Made by a program: the position numbers and the translations under genes | Notes under the pieces: generated by a model | Told to the model about the DNA's origin: nothing | What the model saw: the letters and a program-made list of their open reading frames with translations, nothing else | Databases searched by the model: none | Shown: in pieces, positions 38,416-46,622 of the stretch | Layout: each line of letters begins with the position of its first letter | How positions within the stretch are numbered: position 1 is the stretch's first letter | Source of the DNA: Oscillospiraceae bacterium | GTDB lineage: Bacteria; Bacillota; Clostridia; Oscillospirales; Oscillospiraceae | Assembly (NCBI GenBank): GCA_017461445.1 | Contig: JAFTXW010000029.1 | Coordinates: 1-53,969 of the forward strand | DNA: 53,969 nt | Direction: 5' to 3'

Positions 38416-38418
38416 AAT
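38390..38418 (+). promoter_or_regulatory. promoter of the HD-domain gene, inside the end of ppa
   Basis: TTGACA (38390-38395), 17-base spacer and TAAAAT (38413-38418). The -10 box overlaps the ppa stop codon TAA (38413-38415). Confidence 0.7.
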
Positions 38419-38446
38419 AGGTTCAATCTATTTTAGGAGGAACGTT

Positions 38447-39037
38447 ATGAATCTGACCATTGACCGTCAGCAGGCCCTTGCCCTGCTGCAAAAGTACAAC
38501 AAAGAAGTCTTCCATATCCAGCACGCCCTGACCGTGGAGGGTGTCATGCGCTGGTACGCCCAGGAGCTGGGCTATGGGGAGGATGTGGAATTCTGGGGCC
38601 TGTGCGGCCTGCTGCACGATGTGGACTTTGAAGGCTGGCCCGAGGAGCACTGCAAGAAAGCCCCCGAACTTCTGGCCGAAATCGATACCAGCCCCGAAAT
38701 GGTCCACGCCATCTGCTCCCACGGCTTTGGGCTTTGCTGCGATGTGGAGCCGGAGCACCAGATGGAGAAGGTTCTGTTCGCTGTGGACGAGCTGACTGGC
38801 CTGATCGGTGCCGCCGCCCGGATGCGCCCCAGTAAGAGCGTCATGGACATGGAGCTTTCCAGCCTCAAGAAGAAATTCAAGGACAAGAAATTCGCCGCCG
38901 GCTGCTCCCGGGATGTCATCAAGAACGGTGCCGAGCGTCTGGGCTGGACACTGGACGAAGTGCTGGACAAGACCATCCTCGCCATGCGCAGCTGCGAAGC
39001 TTCCGTCTTGGAGGAAATGACTTCCCTTTGCGGTTAA
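38447..39037 (+). CDS. HD-domain protein (predicted hydrolase)
   Basis: A 196-residue HD-superfamily protein. H-x...HD signature residues are visible as FHIQHALTVEGVMRWYAQELG and LCGLLHDVDFEGWPEEHCKKAPELL, with a following HAICSHGFG block; this fits metal-dependent phosphohydrolases of the YpgQ/hydrolase type. The substrate is unknown. The start at 38447 has TTTTAGGAGG at six to seven bases; the longer frame from 38336 lies inside ppa. A strong terminator follows. Confidence 0.9.
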   Translation: MNLTIDRQQALALLQKYNKEVFHIQHALTVEGVMRWYAQELGYGEDVEFWGLCGLLHDVDFEGWPEEHCKKAPELLAEIDTSPEMVHAICSHGFGLCCDVEPEHQMEKVLFAVDELTGLIGAAARMRPSKSVMDMELSSLKKKFKDKKFAAGCSRDVIKNGAERLGWTLDEVLDKTILAMRSCEASVLEEMTSLCG

Positions 39038-39053
39038 TTTTCAATTTACAACG

Positions 39054-39083
39054 AAAAAGACCTGCCTTCCGGCAGGTCTTTTT
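39054..39083. terminator. bidirectional terminator between HD and Na/Pi genes
   Basis: AAAAAGACCTGCC and GGCAGGTCTTTTT form a 13-bp stem with a TTCC loop. Confidence 0.92.
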
Positions 39084-39086
39084 GCA

Positions 39087-40889
39087 TTACTGAACTTCCT
39101 TCAAAGGCTTGATATACTGCTCACGGCGGCGGTTGCGTTCGCTGCGGTAGGCTTCGTCGTTGCCCGCATGGATCTCGCGCAGATAGGCGTAGTGGTTATG
39201 CAGGATCTCCTCATTATCTCTTGCCAGCATCATAACGGCAATGGAGGAGCAATGGTCGGAAGCACGCTCCAGATGGGTCAGGGCTTCCATGAACACCAGG
39301 CCGCTGGAAACGGAGCAGGCCCCGGTCTTCAGACGCTTGGTGTGACGGTCCCGCAGGATCATAACCATATCGTCGATGGTCTCCTCCAGGGGCTCAATGG
39401 CCTTGGCAGCTTCGTTGTCGTCATTGGCGAAAGCATTGACGGTGACATCCAGGATCTCGTTCACGGCAGAGCAGACGATCTCCAGTTCCTTCTTCGCCAC
39501 ATCGGAGAAGTTTGCGCCCTCGCCCTTCAACCGCTCAGCCAGCTCCACCAGGTTGGTGGCATAGTCACCAACACGCTCGAAGCTGGGCACGGTCTGCAGC
39601 AGCATGTCCACTTGGCGGTCATCATGCTCCGTCTCCACAGCCTTGGAAAGGCCGATCAGGAAACGGTCAGCCCGGTCAGCAAAGTTATCCAGGCACTCCT
39701 CATCGGAGTTGATCTTGTCCAGCTGGGACATATCCTGCCCGGTCAGTACACTGCAGCTTCTGGCGAAATTGCTCTTGGCGATGGTACCCATAGCAGCAAC
39801 AGCCTTGGTGGCTTCGGCCACAGCAACGGCAGGAGAGATATACAGCTTCTCGTCCAGGGTGTGCAGCTCGGGATGGCGGTGCTCGTGCTCCTTCTCGTCC
39901 TTCACAATGACCATGGACAGCTTCACCAGCCAGTCAGCAAAGGGGATCAGAACAATGGCGGTGATCAGGTTGAACACCGTCTGGAAATTGGCAATTCCGC
40001 CGCTGTCTACGGCGGATACCCAGAATTCCGCACCGAAGATGCTAAGCTTCTGCATGATGGTCATAACGATCAGGAACAGGATGGTGCCGATGGTGTTGAA
40101 AGCGATATGCACCACACCGGTACGCTTGGCATCCTTGGAGGAGCCGATGGAGCAGACCATGGCGGTGGTAACGCAGGTGCCCAGGTTGATACCCATGATC
40201 ACGGGATATGCCATGGCAAAGGTGATGCCGGAACCGGGGACGGAGGCTACCGTCTGCAGCATACCCACCGTCGCGGAGGAGCTCTGAACAATAACAGTCA
40301 GGATCAGGCCAAAGAGGATGCCGAACAGAGGATTGCTCAGGAACCCGATGAAGGAAACAAAGGCATCGGTGCCGATCAGGGGCTTCACGCCATCGGTCAT
40401 CAGATTCAGGCCAACGAACAGGACACCAAAGCCGATGCAGATATCACCGATGGTCTTGGAGGACTTGGTCTTTACGAACATCAGCAGAATGATGCCGGCC
40501 ACCAGGGCGATGGGTGCCAGGGTGTCAGTGTCGAACAGCCACAGCAGGAAGCTGCCATCAGATTCAATGGAACCCAGACGGATGATCTGCGCGGTGACGG
40601 TGGTACCGATGTTTGCGCCCATAACGATGGACACGGCCTGCTTCAGATTCAGCACGCCCGCACCGATCAGGGCTACAGTCAGAACAATGGTCGCTGTGGA
40701 ACTCTGGATAACAGCGGTAACCAGCGCACCGGTCAAAACACCCATGACCACATTGCCGGTAACCTTTTCCAGCACACGCTTCAGCGCGGCACCGGAACTG
40801 TTTTTCAGGCCGTCGCCCATGACCTCGATACCATACAGGAACATGGCCAGACCGCCCAAGAGCTGGATAATGGCAGTTAAAACTTCCAT
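39087..40889 (-). CDS. Na/Pi cotransporter family protein with PhoU domain
   Basis: A 600-residue protein of the NptA/YjbB type. The N-terminal ~330 residues are a duplicated Na/Pi cotransporter with eight or nine helices; each half has the QSSTAT / QSSSAT motif (TAVIQSSTATIVL; VIVQSSSATVGML) that binds Na+ and phosphate. The C-terminal part (about 370-600) is helical with PhoU-like repeats, probably regulatory. It moves phosphate with sodium, in or out. The start at 40889 has TAGGAG eight bases upstream. A five-unit Pho-box-like array lies upstream, suggesting control by phosphate. Confidence 0.92.
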   Translation of the reverse strand: MEVLTAIIQLLGGLAMFLYGIEVMGDGLKNSSGAALKRVLEKVTGNVVMGVLTGALVTAVIQSSTATIVLTVALIGAGVLNLKQAVSIVMGANIGTTVTAQIIRLGSIESDGSFLLWLFDTDTLAPIALVAGIILLMFVKTKSSKTIGDICIGFGVLFVGLNLMTDGVKPLIGTDAFVSFIGFLSNPLFGILFGLILTVIVQSSSATVGMLQTVASVPGSGITFAMAYPVIMGINLGTCVTTAMVCSIGSSKDAKRTGVVHIAFNTIGTILFLIVMTIMQKLSIFGAEFWVSAVDSGGIANFQTVFNLITAIVLIPFADWLVKLSMVIVKDEKEHEHRHPELHTLDEKLYISPAVAVAEATKAVAAMGTIAKSNFARSCSVLTGQDMSQLDKINSDEECLDNFADRADRFLIGLSKAVETEHDDRQVDMLLQTVPSFERVGDYATNLVELAERLKGEGANFSDVAKKELEIVCSAVNEILDVTVNAFANDDNEAAKAIEPLEETIDDMVMILRDRHTKRLKTGACSVSSGLVFMEALTHLERASDHCSSIAVMMLARDNEEILHNHYAYLREIHAGNDEAYRSERNRRREQYIKPLKEVQ

Positions 40890-40940
40890 AAAGAAACTCC
40901 TACAATCTCTTTTTTGTCGCCCGTTTTCGGGCATGATACC

Positions 40941-41017
40941 ATTATAAAGAAGTTTTCAGGAAAAGTACAGTGACAATTTCCGACAGAATTTTACAGATTC
41001 TTTACACACTTTTGACA
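40941..41017 (-). promoter_or_regulatory. promoter with Pho-box-like direct repeats
   Basis: Five direct repeats of TGACA/CGACA/TTACA/TTACA/TGACA on the plus strand start at 40971, 40981, 40991, 41002 and 41013, spaced 10-11 bases. In gene orientation they read like CTGTAA-AATT-CTGTCG-GAAA-TTGTCA, close to the PhoB/PhoP box. A TATAAT -10 (40946-40941) lies 24 bases beyond the last repeat, and no good -35 is present, as expected for an activator-dependent promoter. Confidence 0.65.
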
Positions 41018-41027
41018 AATGCGCCAA

Positions 41028-41465
41028 TTATCTGCCCGTAGATCCGAATCCGCCGCCGCTGCGGACGGTGTCGCTCAGCTCCTCCGCGGTCTCGTAGGCA
41101 GGGGTCAGTACGGGGGTGATAAGGAACTGGGCAATGCGCTCGCCGCTCTCAATTGTCTGGGGCCGTGAGCCGTGGTTATAAAGCACCACAGTGATCTCTC
41201 CCCGGTAGTCGCTGTCCACAACGCCGACCTTGTTGGCAGGTGCCAGGCCCCGTTTGCAGGCAAGACCGCTGCGGGCATAGATCAGTCCGGCGCAGCCTTT
41301 GGGAACTTCCAACGCGATGCCGGTGGGGATAAATGCGGATTCGCCGGGTGCCAGGGTCACGGAGTTCTCCAGACAGGCATACAGGTCGGCCCCTGCCGCT
41401 TCGGCGGTGCCGTAGGTGGGCAGTTTTGCACCCTCTCTCAGTATTTTAACACGAATGGCTTCCAT
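41028..41465 (-). CDS. dut: dUTP diphosphatase
   Basis: A 145-residue trimeric dUTPase that converts dUTP to dUMP and PPi. All five motifs are visible: AAGADLYA, the PTGIALEVP region, ARSGLA with the conserved Ser, the NKVGVVDSDYRGEI motif with the catalytic Asp, and the C-terminal GGFGSTGR. ATG 41465 shares its A with the TAA of nrdG, and AAAGGAATG precedes it. The pairing with nrdG puts two nucleotide-pool enzymes in one unit. Confidence 0.96.
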   Translation of the reverse strand: MEAIRVKILREGAKLPTYGTAEAAGADLYACLENSVTLAPGESAFIPTGIALEVPKGCAGLIYARSGLACKRGLAPANKVGVVDSDYRGEITVVLYNHGSRPQTIESGERIAQFLITPVLTPAYETAEELSDTVRSGGGFGSTGR

Positions 41466-42004
41466 TATTTCATTCCTTTCTTTTCTCCCTGCCAGTCCTG
41501 CCACAGGACCACTTCTCCCGCAGCCAGGGAGGCGGGTACATCGATGAGCCGCTGGTTTTCAGACCCCCGGAACCGCAGAGACAAATTCTTTTTTGCTTCC
41601 ACAAAGGGGCCGTCCACCAAGACGTCCAGATAACTCAGATATTCGCCGGTATCTCCCAGGCGTCCTGACAGGATATCCCTGTCAAAAAGATACCCGGAAA
41701 ATGCCCAGATACTCTTTTGGGGCATTTCTTTTTTGATTTGCCGCAGCAGCTCCACGATGGCACCCTGGTTCTGAGGCTCGAAGGGCTCGCCGCCCAGCAG
41801 GGTCAGACCCCGGACATAGGCGGGACGGAGCATATTCAGGATGGTATCGATGGTCTCCTGGGTAAAGGGCTCGCCGTAGTCAAAATCCCAGGCCACCTCG
41901 TTGAAGCAGCCGGGGCACCGATGGGTGCAGCCGGAGACAAACAGGCTCACCCGGACACCGGGGCCGTTGGCGATGTCGCAGTTTTTGATGGTTGCGTAAT
42001 TCAT
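41465..42004 (-). CDS. nrdG: anaerobic ribonucleotide reductase activating protein
   Basis: A 179-residue radical-SAM enzyme that installs the glycyl radical on NrdD. The cluster motif C-x3-C-x2-C is Cys26, Cys30 and Cys33 (GCTHRCPGC), followed by TLLGGEPFEP, which binds SAM. Normal length. The nrdD gene it serves is not in this window. It overlaps the PAP2 phosphatase gene by four bases (ATGA) and dut by one base, so all three are translated in sequence. Confidence 0.95.
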   Translation of the reverse strand: MNYATIKNCDIANGPGVRVSLFVSGCTHRCPGCFNEVAWDFDYGEPFTQETIDTILNMLRPAYVRGLTLLGGEPFEPQNQGAIVELLRQIKKEMPQKSIWAFSGYLFDRDILSGRLGDTGEYLSYLDVLVDGPFVEAKKNLSLRFRGSENQRLIDVPASLAAGEVVLWQDWQGEKKGMK

Positions 42005-42915
42005 GTCTTTCCTCCCAGCTTACCGAACCAGCGGAAGGTCACGGGCCACAGGAAGCCCGCCACGGCCACCACCAGGAAATAGCGCACGGCTCTGGCTGAA
42101 AGGTGCCCGCCAAAGATGGCATCCAGCGGGGAGTGCAGGCCCTCCTTCACCAGCAGCACAACAACCAGGCCGCCCAGAACCTTCAGAATCTGGGCCCACC
42201 AGATAGCTTTGGTATCAAAATTCACATACTTCCGCTCTGCCACATACACAATGGCTACACCCACCAGGCAGCCCAGCATGGTATAGGCATTCTTCACACC
42301 GGATTCCAGATTGTGGGCATCCACATCTGCCGGAAACGGGTACAGCTCCACAAAGAGCAGAAGTCCCACCGCCATGGCAAGCATCGCCGCGATCAGCATC
42401 TTCATGGCTTTATCGCCGCCTTCCAGCACAGGCTTCCGCAGGCCGGCCACCAGCAGCAGTGCCATGCCGGAGCCAACCAGCACATCGGAAGGGGTATGGA
42501 CACCCACATACATCCGGGACAGGGGCACCAGCACCGCGACGGCTATGCAGACACCCTTGACCCATTTGTTTTTAGAAGTATAGGCAATACTGCCGAAGGT
42601 GCCCACAGCGTTCTGGCTGTGGCCGCTGGGGAAGCTGTAGCCCGTGGCCGCTTCCCTCGCCTCTTCCAAAATGGTAAAGTTTTCATCCAGCACCCAGGGC
42701 CGGGGAACGCGGCACAGCAGCTTCAAAAACTGGTTTGCCATAGTACCGATGAAGCCTACAGACATCAGGTAATAACCCCTGCGCTTGTCCACGCACCAGA
42801 AAACGATCAATGCCGCCGCCAGAAAGGCCGTTTCCTCGCCCAGCTTTGTGACCAGCAGCATGAATTCGTTCAGTCCGGGCATCCGGATGGACTCCAGGAA
42901 ATACAGGAATCCCAT
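42001..42915 (-). CDS. PAP2-family membrane phosphatase
   Basis: A 304-residue membrane protein with about eight helices. The three phosphatase motifs are KLLCRVPRP (K-x6-RP), the PSGHS block and SRMYVGVHTPSD (S-R-x5-H-x3-D), on the same face of the membrane, so the catalytic site is complete. It likely dephosphorylates a lipid or isoprenoid phosphate such as undecaprenyl or phosphatidate species. GGAGG is seven bases from the start. First gene of the unit with nrdG and dut, though no functional link is obvious. Confidence 0.93.
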   Translation of the reverse strand: MGFLYFLESIRMPGLNEFMLLVTKLGEETAFLAAALIVFWCVDKRRGYYLMSVGFIGTMANQFLKLLCRVPRPWVLDENFTILEEAREAATGYSFPSGHSQNAVGTFGSIAYTSKNKWVKGVCIAVAVLVPLSRMYVGVHTPSDVLVGSGMALLLVAGLRKPVLEGGDKAMKMLIAAMLAMAVGLLLFVELYPFPADVDAHNLESGVKNAYTMLGCLVGVAIVYVAERKYVNFDTKAIWWAQILKVLGGLVVVLLVKEGLHSPLDAIFGGHLSARAVRYFLVVAVAGFLWPVTFRWFGKLGGKT

Positions 42916-42981
42916 AGTTTTCCTCCTCTATCATTGTTTTATTCCAGTATACCACAGTTTCCCGTGGAATGCTAGACGCAA

Positions 42982-43011
42982 AAAACGCAGACCCATAGGG
43001 GTCTGCGTTTT
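42982..43011. terminator. terminator between AI-2E and PAP2 genes
   Basis: AAAACGCAGACCC and GGGTCTGCGTTTT form a 13-bp stem with a four-base loop. It ends the minus-strand AI-2E gene. Confidence 0.9.
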
Positions 43012-43019
43012 GGGAAAAC

Positions 43020-44222
43020 TCATTTTTTCGGTTCCTCGTCCGGGTAATCCGCCTTGTACTGATCCCAGACCTCTATCTGGCCCTTCTTTACGAGGCCGAG
43101 GCGAACCAGCTTTTTGATGGTATCGTAAATGACCGCGAACAGGGGTACCGCAACGATCATGCCCACAACACCCCATAGGCCGCCGAACAGGATAATGGTA
43201 AACAGCACCCAGAAGCTGGAGATGCCTGTCCGGTCGCCCAGAATGGCGGGGCCAATCACGTTGCCGTCCAGCTGCTGCAACGCCAGAATAAAGATACCGA
43301 ACCAGAGGGCTTTCATAGGATCCTCGATCAGGATCAGGAAGATGGAAGGAATGGCACCGATGAAGGGGCCAAAGAAGGGGATCACATTGGTAACACCCAC
43401 GAAGGCAGAGATCAGCAGCGCGTTGGGGAACTTGAAAATCAGGCAGCCGATATAGCACAGCACACCGATGATCATAGAGTCCACAATTTTGCCGTCGATA
43501 AAGCCGCCGAACATCCGGTCAATGAACTTCACCTCGTCCAGGAACATTTCTGCCCAGCGGGGCTTCAGAACACTGCGGACGATCAGCACACCCTGCCGGG
43601 CGAACCGCTTGCGGCTGGCCAGCAGATAGCAGGCCACGATCAGGCCGATCAGCAGATTGTACAGGAAGTTCAAAAGCTTCAGAACGCTGCTTCCCACACC
43701 GCTGAGAATATTGGAAACATAGGGTGCCAGAGTATTCTGGGCCCAGGTCTCCATTTCCGCAAGGATGGTCCGATAACTGGTATTGAAGTAATTCAGCAGC
43801 TCTTCGTCTTCTCCAAAGGTAGCCTGTGCCCACTTGAGAAACTGGTCGATCTTCCCCGGCAAGCTGTTCCACAGGGACAGGATGCTTTCGTACAGCTGGG
43901 GTGCAATCATAATAATCAGGGCATAGACGATCAGAATACCGCTGACCAGACTCAGTGCTACCGCCAGTCCTGCCGACAGCTTTTTTCGCTTGTTGGAAAA
44001 CAGGGTGGAAAAGAAATCCTCGTAGGCATTACACATAGGCCGCAGCAGATAGGCCACAACGCCGCCGTAAATAAAGGGGGCCAGGATATCGCTGAGGTTT
44101 TTCAGCGCGTCACCGATGCCCTGCAGCTTATAGAGGATAAAAAACAGGATCAGGCTGATTCCGATGGCACCGGTAATGGACAGCGTAATATAAAAATAGC
44201 GTTTCTTTTTTGGATCGACCAT
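43020..44222 (-). CDS. AI-2E family transporter
   Basis: A 400-residue membrane protein of the AI-2E (UPF0118/YtvI) family. It has about seven to eight helices, the conserved YGGVVAYLLRP block near residue 55 and the hallmark GVTNVIPFFGPFIGAIP at about 290, followed by GDRTGISSFWVLFTIILFGGLWG. Members export small molecules or act as Na+/H+ antiporters; the substrate here is not predictable. The ribosome site is weak (TAAGAAATGATG), and the precise start is less certain than for most genes here. Confidence 0.92.
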   Translation of the reverse strand: MVDPKKKRYFYITLSITGAIGISLILFFILYKLQGIGDALKNLSDILAPFIYGGVVAYLLRPMCNAYEDFFSTLFSNKRKKLSAGLAVALSLVSGILIVYALIIMIAPQLYESILSLWNSLPGKIDQFLKWAQATFGEDEELLNYFNTSYRTILAEMETWAQNTLAPYVSNILSGVGSSVLKLLNFLYNLLIGLIVACYLLASRKRFARQGVLIVRSVLKPRWAEMFLDEVKFIDRMFGGFIDGKIVDSMIIGVLCYIGCLIFKFPNALLISAFVGVTNVIPFFGPFIGAIPSIFLILIEDPMKALWFGIFILALQQLDGNVIGPAILGDRTGISSFWVLFTIILFGGLWGVVGMIVAVPLFAVIYDTIKKLVRLGLVKKGQIEVWDQYKADYPDEEPKK

Positions 44223-44383
44223 TGCATCACATCATTTCTTACAGGTTCTGTTTCCGTTTGCTATCAGTATACCAGCCGGGAGACAGAATTATTTGAACAA
44301 CCTGTGAACAATTTCCATCTTTGCCGTATCTTTTCTGTTGCGAAAAGTTTACAAAATCCTACCGCCCTTCCCCTTCCCTGCCC

Positions 44384-44412
44384 TTGCCATTTGGGATGGA
44401 ATTGGCTATAAT
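44384..44412 (+). promoter_or_regulatory. promoter of the TIGR04255 gene
   Basis: TTGCCA (44384-44389), 17-base spacer, TATAAT (44407-44412), 34 bases before the start. Confidence 0.7.
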
Positions 44413-44446
44413 AGAAATACCATATTATATAAAATGAGGAATGACC

Positions 44447-45232
44447 ATGTTTTCCAACGAACCGCGCTGCCGCTATCAGAAAAACCAGCTGGCGGAGGTG
44501 ATCTGTCAGCTGCGCTTTCCGGAAATTCTTTCCATTGGAGCCAATGCCCCTGTGGATTTCCAGGAGGCAATCCGGGCGGATTTTCCCCAGTTCCTGCGCC
44601 GCCAGGAGACCCCCGCACCCCGGATCACCGGTACTCCCGGAAATCTGAACCTGCAGAACCAGCCCGCCACCTTGAACTACCAGTTCGCCACCGCTGACAA
44701 TGTCTGGCGGGTAAATCTCACCAGTAAATTTATTTCCCTTACCTGCACAAACTATACCTGCTGGGAGGATTTTGCCGCCCATTTGGATAAGCCCCTGGCT
44801 GCCTTCATTAAGATCTACAAGCCCGCCTATTTTGAGCGGGTGGGACTGCGGTATTTGAATTTCTTTTCCCGCAAATCGCTGGAGCTGGAAGGCACGCCCT
44901 TTTCCAACCTGATTGCTCCCTGCTATTTAGGCCCCCTGGCTGACCCGGAGGTGCAGGAGCCTTCCGCTTCCCGGTGCAGTGTGGACGCGGAGATGGCCAT
45001 CCGGGGCGGTTGCCGGGTGAAGCTCCACGCAGGCCCCGGTCTCGTGAAGCAGAACGGCAGGGAGGACAAGGAAGTGAAATTCGTCTTCGATCAGGACCTC
45101 TACATGCCCGGCCAACTGCCTGTGAATCTCTCCGCCGGAGCTTTGCAGACCCTCCACAGCCAGGCCGATTCCATCTTCCGGGGAGCCATTAGCAATACCC
45201 TGCATGAGGCCATGGAACCACATGAAATTTAA
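44447..45232 (+). CDS. TIGR04255 family protein
   Basis: A 261-residue soluble protein of the TIGR04255 family. Recognisable parts are the N-terminal YQKNQLAEVICQLRFPEI block, W-x-VNLTSKFISLTCTNYTCWEDF and the RVGLRYLNFF segment. The family is widespread but sporadic in bacteria with no established activity; some members occur near defence or stress genes, which is not the case here. ATG 44447 is six bases from GAGGA and preferred over ATG 44441, which abuts it. A period-7 repeat follows the stop. Confidence 0.85.
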   Translation: MFSNEPRCRYQKNQLAEVICQLRFPEILSIGANAPVDFQEAIRADFPQFLRRQETPAPRITGTPGNLNLQNQPATLNYQFATADNVWRVNLTSKFISLTCTNYTCWEDFAAHLDKPLAAFIKIYKPAYFERVGLRYLNFFSRKSLELEGTPFSNLIAPCYLGPLADPEVQEPSASRCSVDAEMAIRGGCRVKLHAGPGLVKQNGREDKEVKFVFDQDLYMPGQLPVNLSAGALQTLHSQADSIFRGAISNTLHEAMEPHEI

Positions 45233-45260
45233 AATTGAAAGTTGAAAATTGAAAATTTTG
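45233..45260. repeat. period-7 repeat after the TIGR04255 gene
   Basis: AATTGAA, AGTTGAA, AATTGAA and AATTTTG follow without gaps. AATTCTTCAATTTCAATT at 45280-45297 is a rough inverse, so the region could form a hairpin between the two genes. Confidence 0.7.
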
Positions 45261-45317
45261 AGGAAATCCCGAAATCTTCAATTCTTCAATTTCAATTACT
45301 CTGAACGGAGGTTATTT

Positions 45318-46046
45318 ATGCCCTATTCCTATTATTACGGTTTTGACTGGACATACATTGTCCTGGTGCTGCCCTGTGTATTGCTTTCTTTGTGGGCCAG
45401 TGCCAATGTGAACAGTACCTTTAAGAAGTATTCCCAGCAGTTCTCCTCCCGGGGGCTTACCGGGGCGGAAGCTGCCCAGCGGGTGCTCAGTGCCAACGGT
45501 GTCCGGGGCGTCCGCATTGACCGGGTCAGCGGCAATCTGACAGACCACTATGACCCGAAGACCAACGTTATCCGCCTGTCGGACAGCGTGTATAACGCCA
45601 CCTCCACCGCCGCCATCGGCGTCGCCTGCCACGAGGCGGGCCATGCGGTGCAGTACGCCGAAAGCTACGCCCCCATCAAGCTTCGGGCAGCCATCATCCC
45701 CATCACCAATTTCGGCTCCAAGCTGGCTATGCCCCTGATCCTGCTGGGCATCCTGTGCACCTTCCTGGGGGAATTTTCCACGGTGCTGGTGTATCTGGGC
45801 ATCGCGGCCTTCGGCCTGAGCCTGGTGTTCCAGCTGGTGACGCTGCCTGTGGAGTTCAACGCCAGCCGCCGGGCCATGCAGGCCATCGAAAGCAGCAATC
45901 TTCTGACCCCCGAGGAGCAGAAGGGTGCCCGCAAGACCCTGTCCGCCGCCGCCCTGACCTACGTTGCCGCCACTGCCGTGGCCCTGGCCCAGCTGCTGCG
46001 GCTCATCGTCCTCTTCGGCGGACGGGGAAGACGGAGGAATGACTGA
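45318..46046 (+). CDS. neutral zinc membrane metallopeptidase (YugP-like)
   Basis: A 242-residue membrane peptidase of the Peptidase_mem_zn family. It has an N-terminal helix, the zinc motif HEAGH (His105, Glu106, His109) and an upstream DHYDPKTNVIRLSDSVYNATSTAAIGVACHEAGHA stretch (zinc block in context), then two hydrophobic hairpins and a helix near the C-terminus. The basic tail is RGRRRND. The substrate is unknown. ACGGAGG is seven to eight bases from the start. Its TGA overlaps the ATG of the Nudix gene by one base, so the two are coupled. Confidence 0.92.
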   Translation: MPYSYYYGFDWTYIVLVLPCVLLSLWASANVNSTFKKYSQQFSSRGLTGAEAAQRVLSANGVRGVRIDRVSGNLTDHYDPKTNVIRLSDSVYNATSTAAIGVACHEAGHAVQYAESYAPIKLRAAIIPITNFGSKLAMPLILLGILCTFLGEFSTVLVYLGIAAFGLSLVFQLVTLPVEFNASRRAMQAIESSNLLTPEEQKGARKTLSAAALTYVAATAVALAQLLRLIVLFGGRGRRRND

Positions 46047-46582
46047 TGGAACTGTTTGACCTATACGATGCCGCCCGTCGTCCCACCGGGGAGACCATAG
46101 TTCGGGGAACTCCCGTGCCCGAGGGCCGCTACCGGCTGGTGATCCACGTTTGCATCTTCAATTCCAAAGGCGAAATGCTGATCCAGCAGCGGCAGTCCTT
46201 CAAATCCGGCTGGCCCAATCTATGGGATCTGACCCTGGGTGGCTGCGTCACCATGGGTGAAAGCAGCCAGCAAGCCGCCCGGCGGGAGCTTTCTGAGGAG
46301 CTGGGCCTGGATGCGGACTTCTCCCACACCACACCCGCCTTCAGCGTTACCTTCCATGGCGGCTTTGATGACTACTATCTCCTGCAGCGGGATGTGGAGG
46401 TTTCCTCCCTGCGCCTGCAATATGAGGAAGTCCAGGGAGCCAAATGGGCCACCCAGGAGGAGGTCTTCGCCATGCTGGACAGTGGGGAATTCATTCCCTA
46501 TAAAAGGGCGTTTCTGGAATTCCTGTTCCGGGGAATCGTCCCAATGAAATGGGAACAAGGTTCGATTTATCAGGAAAAATAA
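46046..46582 (+). CDS. Nudix hydrolase (isopentenyl-diphosphate isomerase-like)
   Basis: A 178-residue Nudix protein. The Nudix box is GGCVTMGESSQQAARRELSEELGL, with the RE and EE residues that bind the metal. The preceding LIQQRQSFKSGWPNLWDLT block is typical of the YfcD/IDI-like subgroup. The likely substrate is a nucleotide or isoprenoid diphosphate; this cannot be settled from sequence. It is coupled to the zinc peptidase gene. Its stop codon TAA (46580-46582) is partly within the terminator stem. Confidence 0.93.
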   Translation: MELFDLYDAARRPTGETIVRGTPVPEGRYRLVIHVCIFNSKGEMLIQQRQSFKSGWPNLWDLTLGGCVTMGESSQQAARRELSEELGLDADFSHTTPAFSVTFHGGFDDYYLLQRDVEVSSLRLQYEEVQGAKWATQEEVFAMLDSGEFIPYKRAFLEFLFRGIVPMKWEQGSIYQEK

Positions 46583-46622
46583 CACCTAACGGGAGGGCCG
46601 TTTGGCCCTCCCGTTAGGTGTT
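46581..46622. terminator. long bidirectional terminator
   Basis: A 19-bp perfect stem (46581-46599 with 46604-46622) closes a GTTT loop. It overlaps the end of the Nudix gene and the last codons of the converging M23 peptidase gene. Confidence 0.85.

Noticed and set aside
39168-40880. Plus-strand frame of 570 codons opposite the Na/Pi gene
   Set aside because: Antisense shadow, Gln/His/Gly-rich, no start signals.
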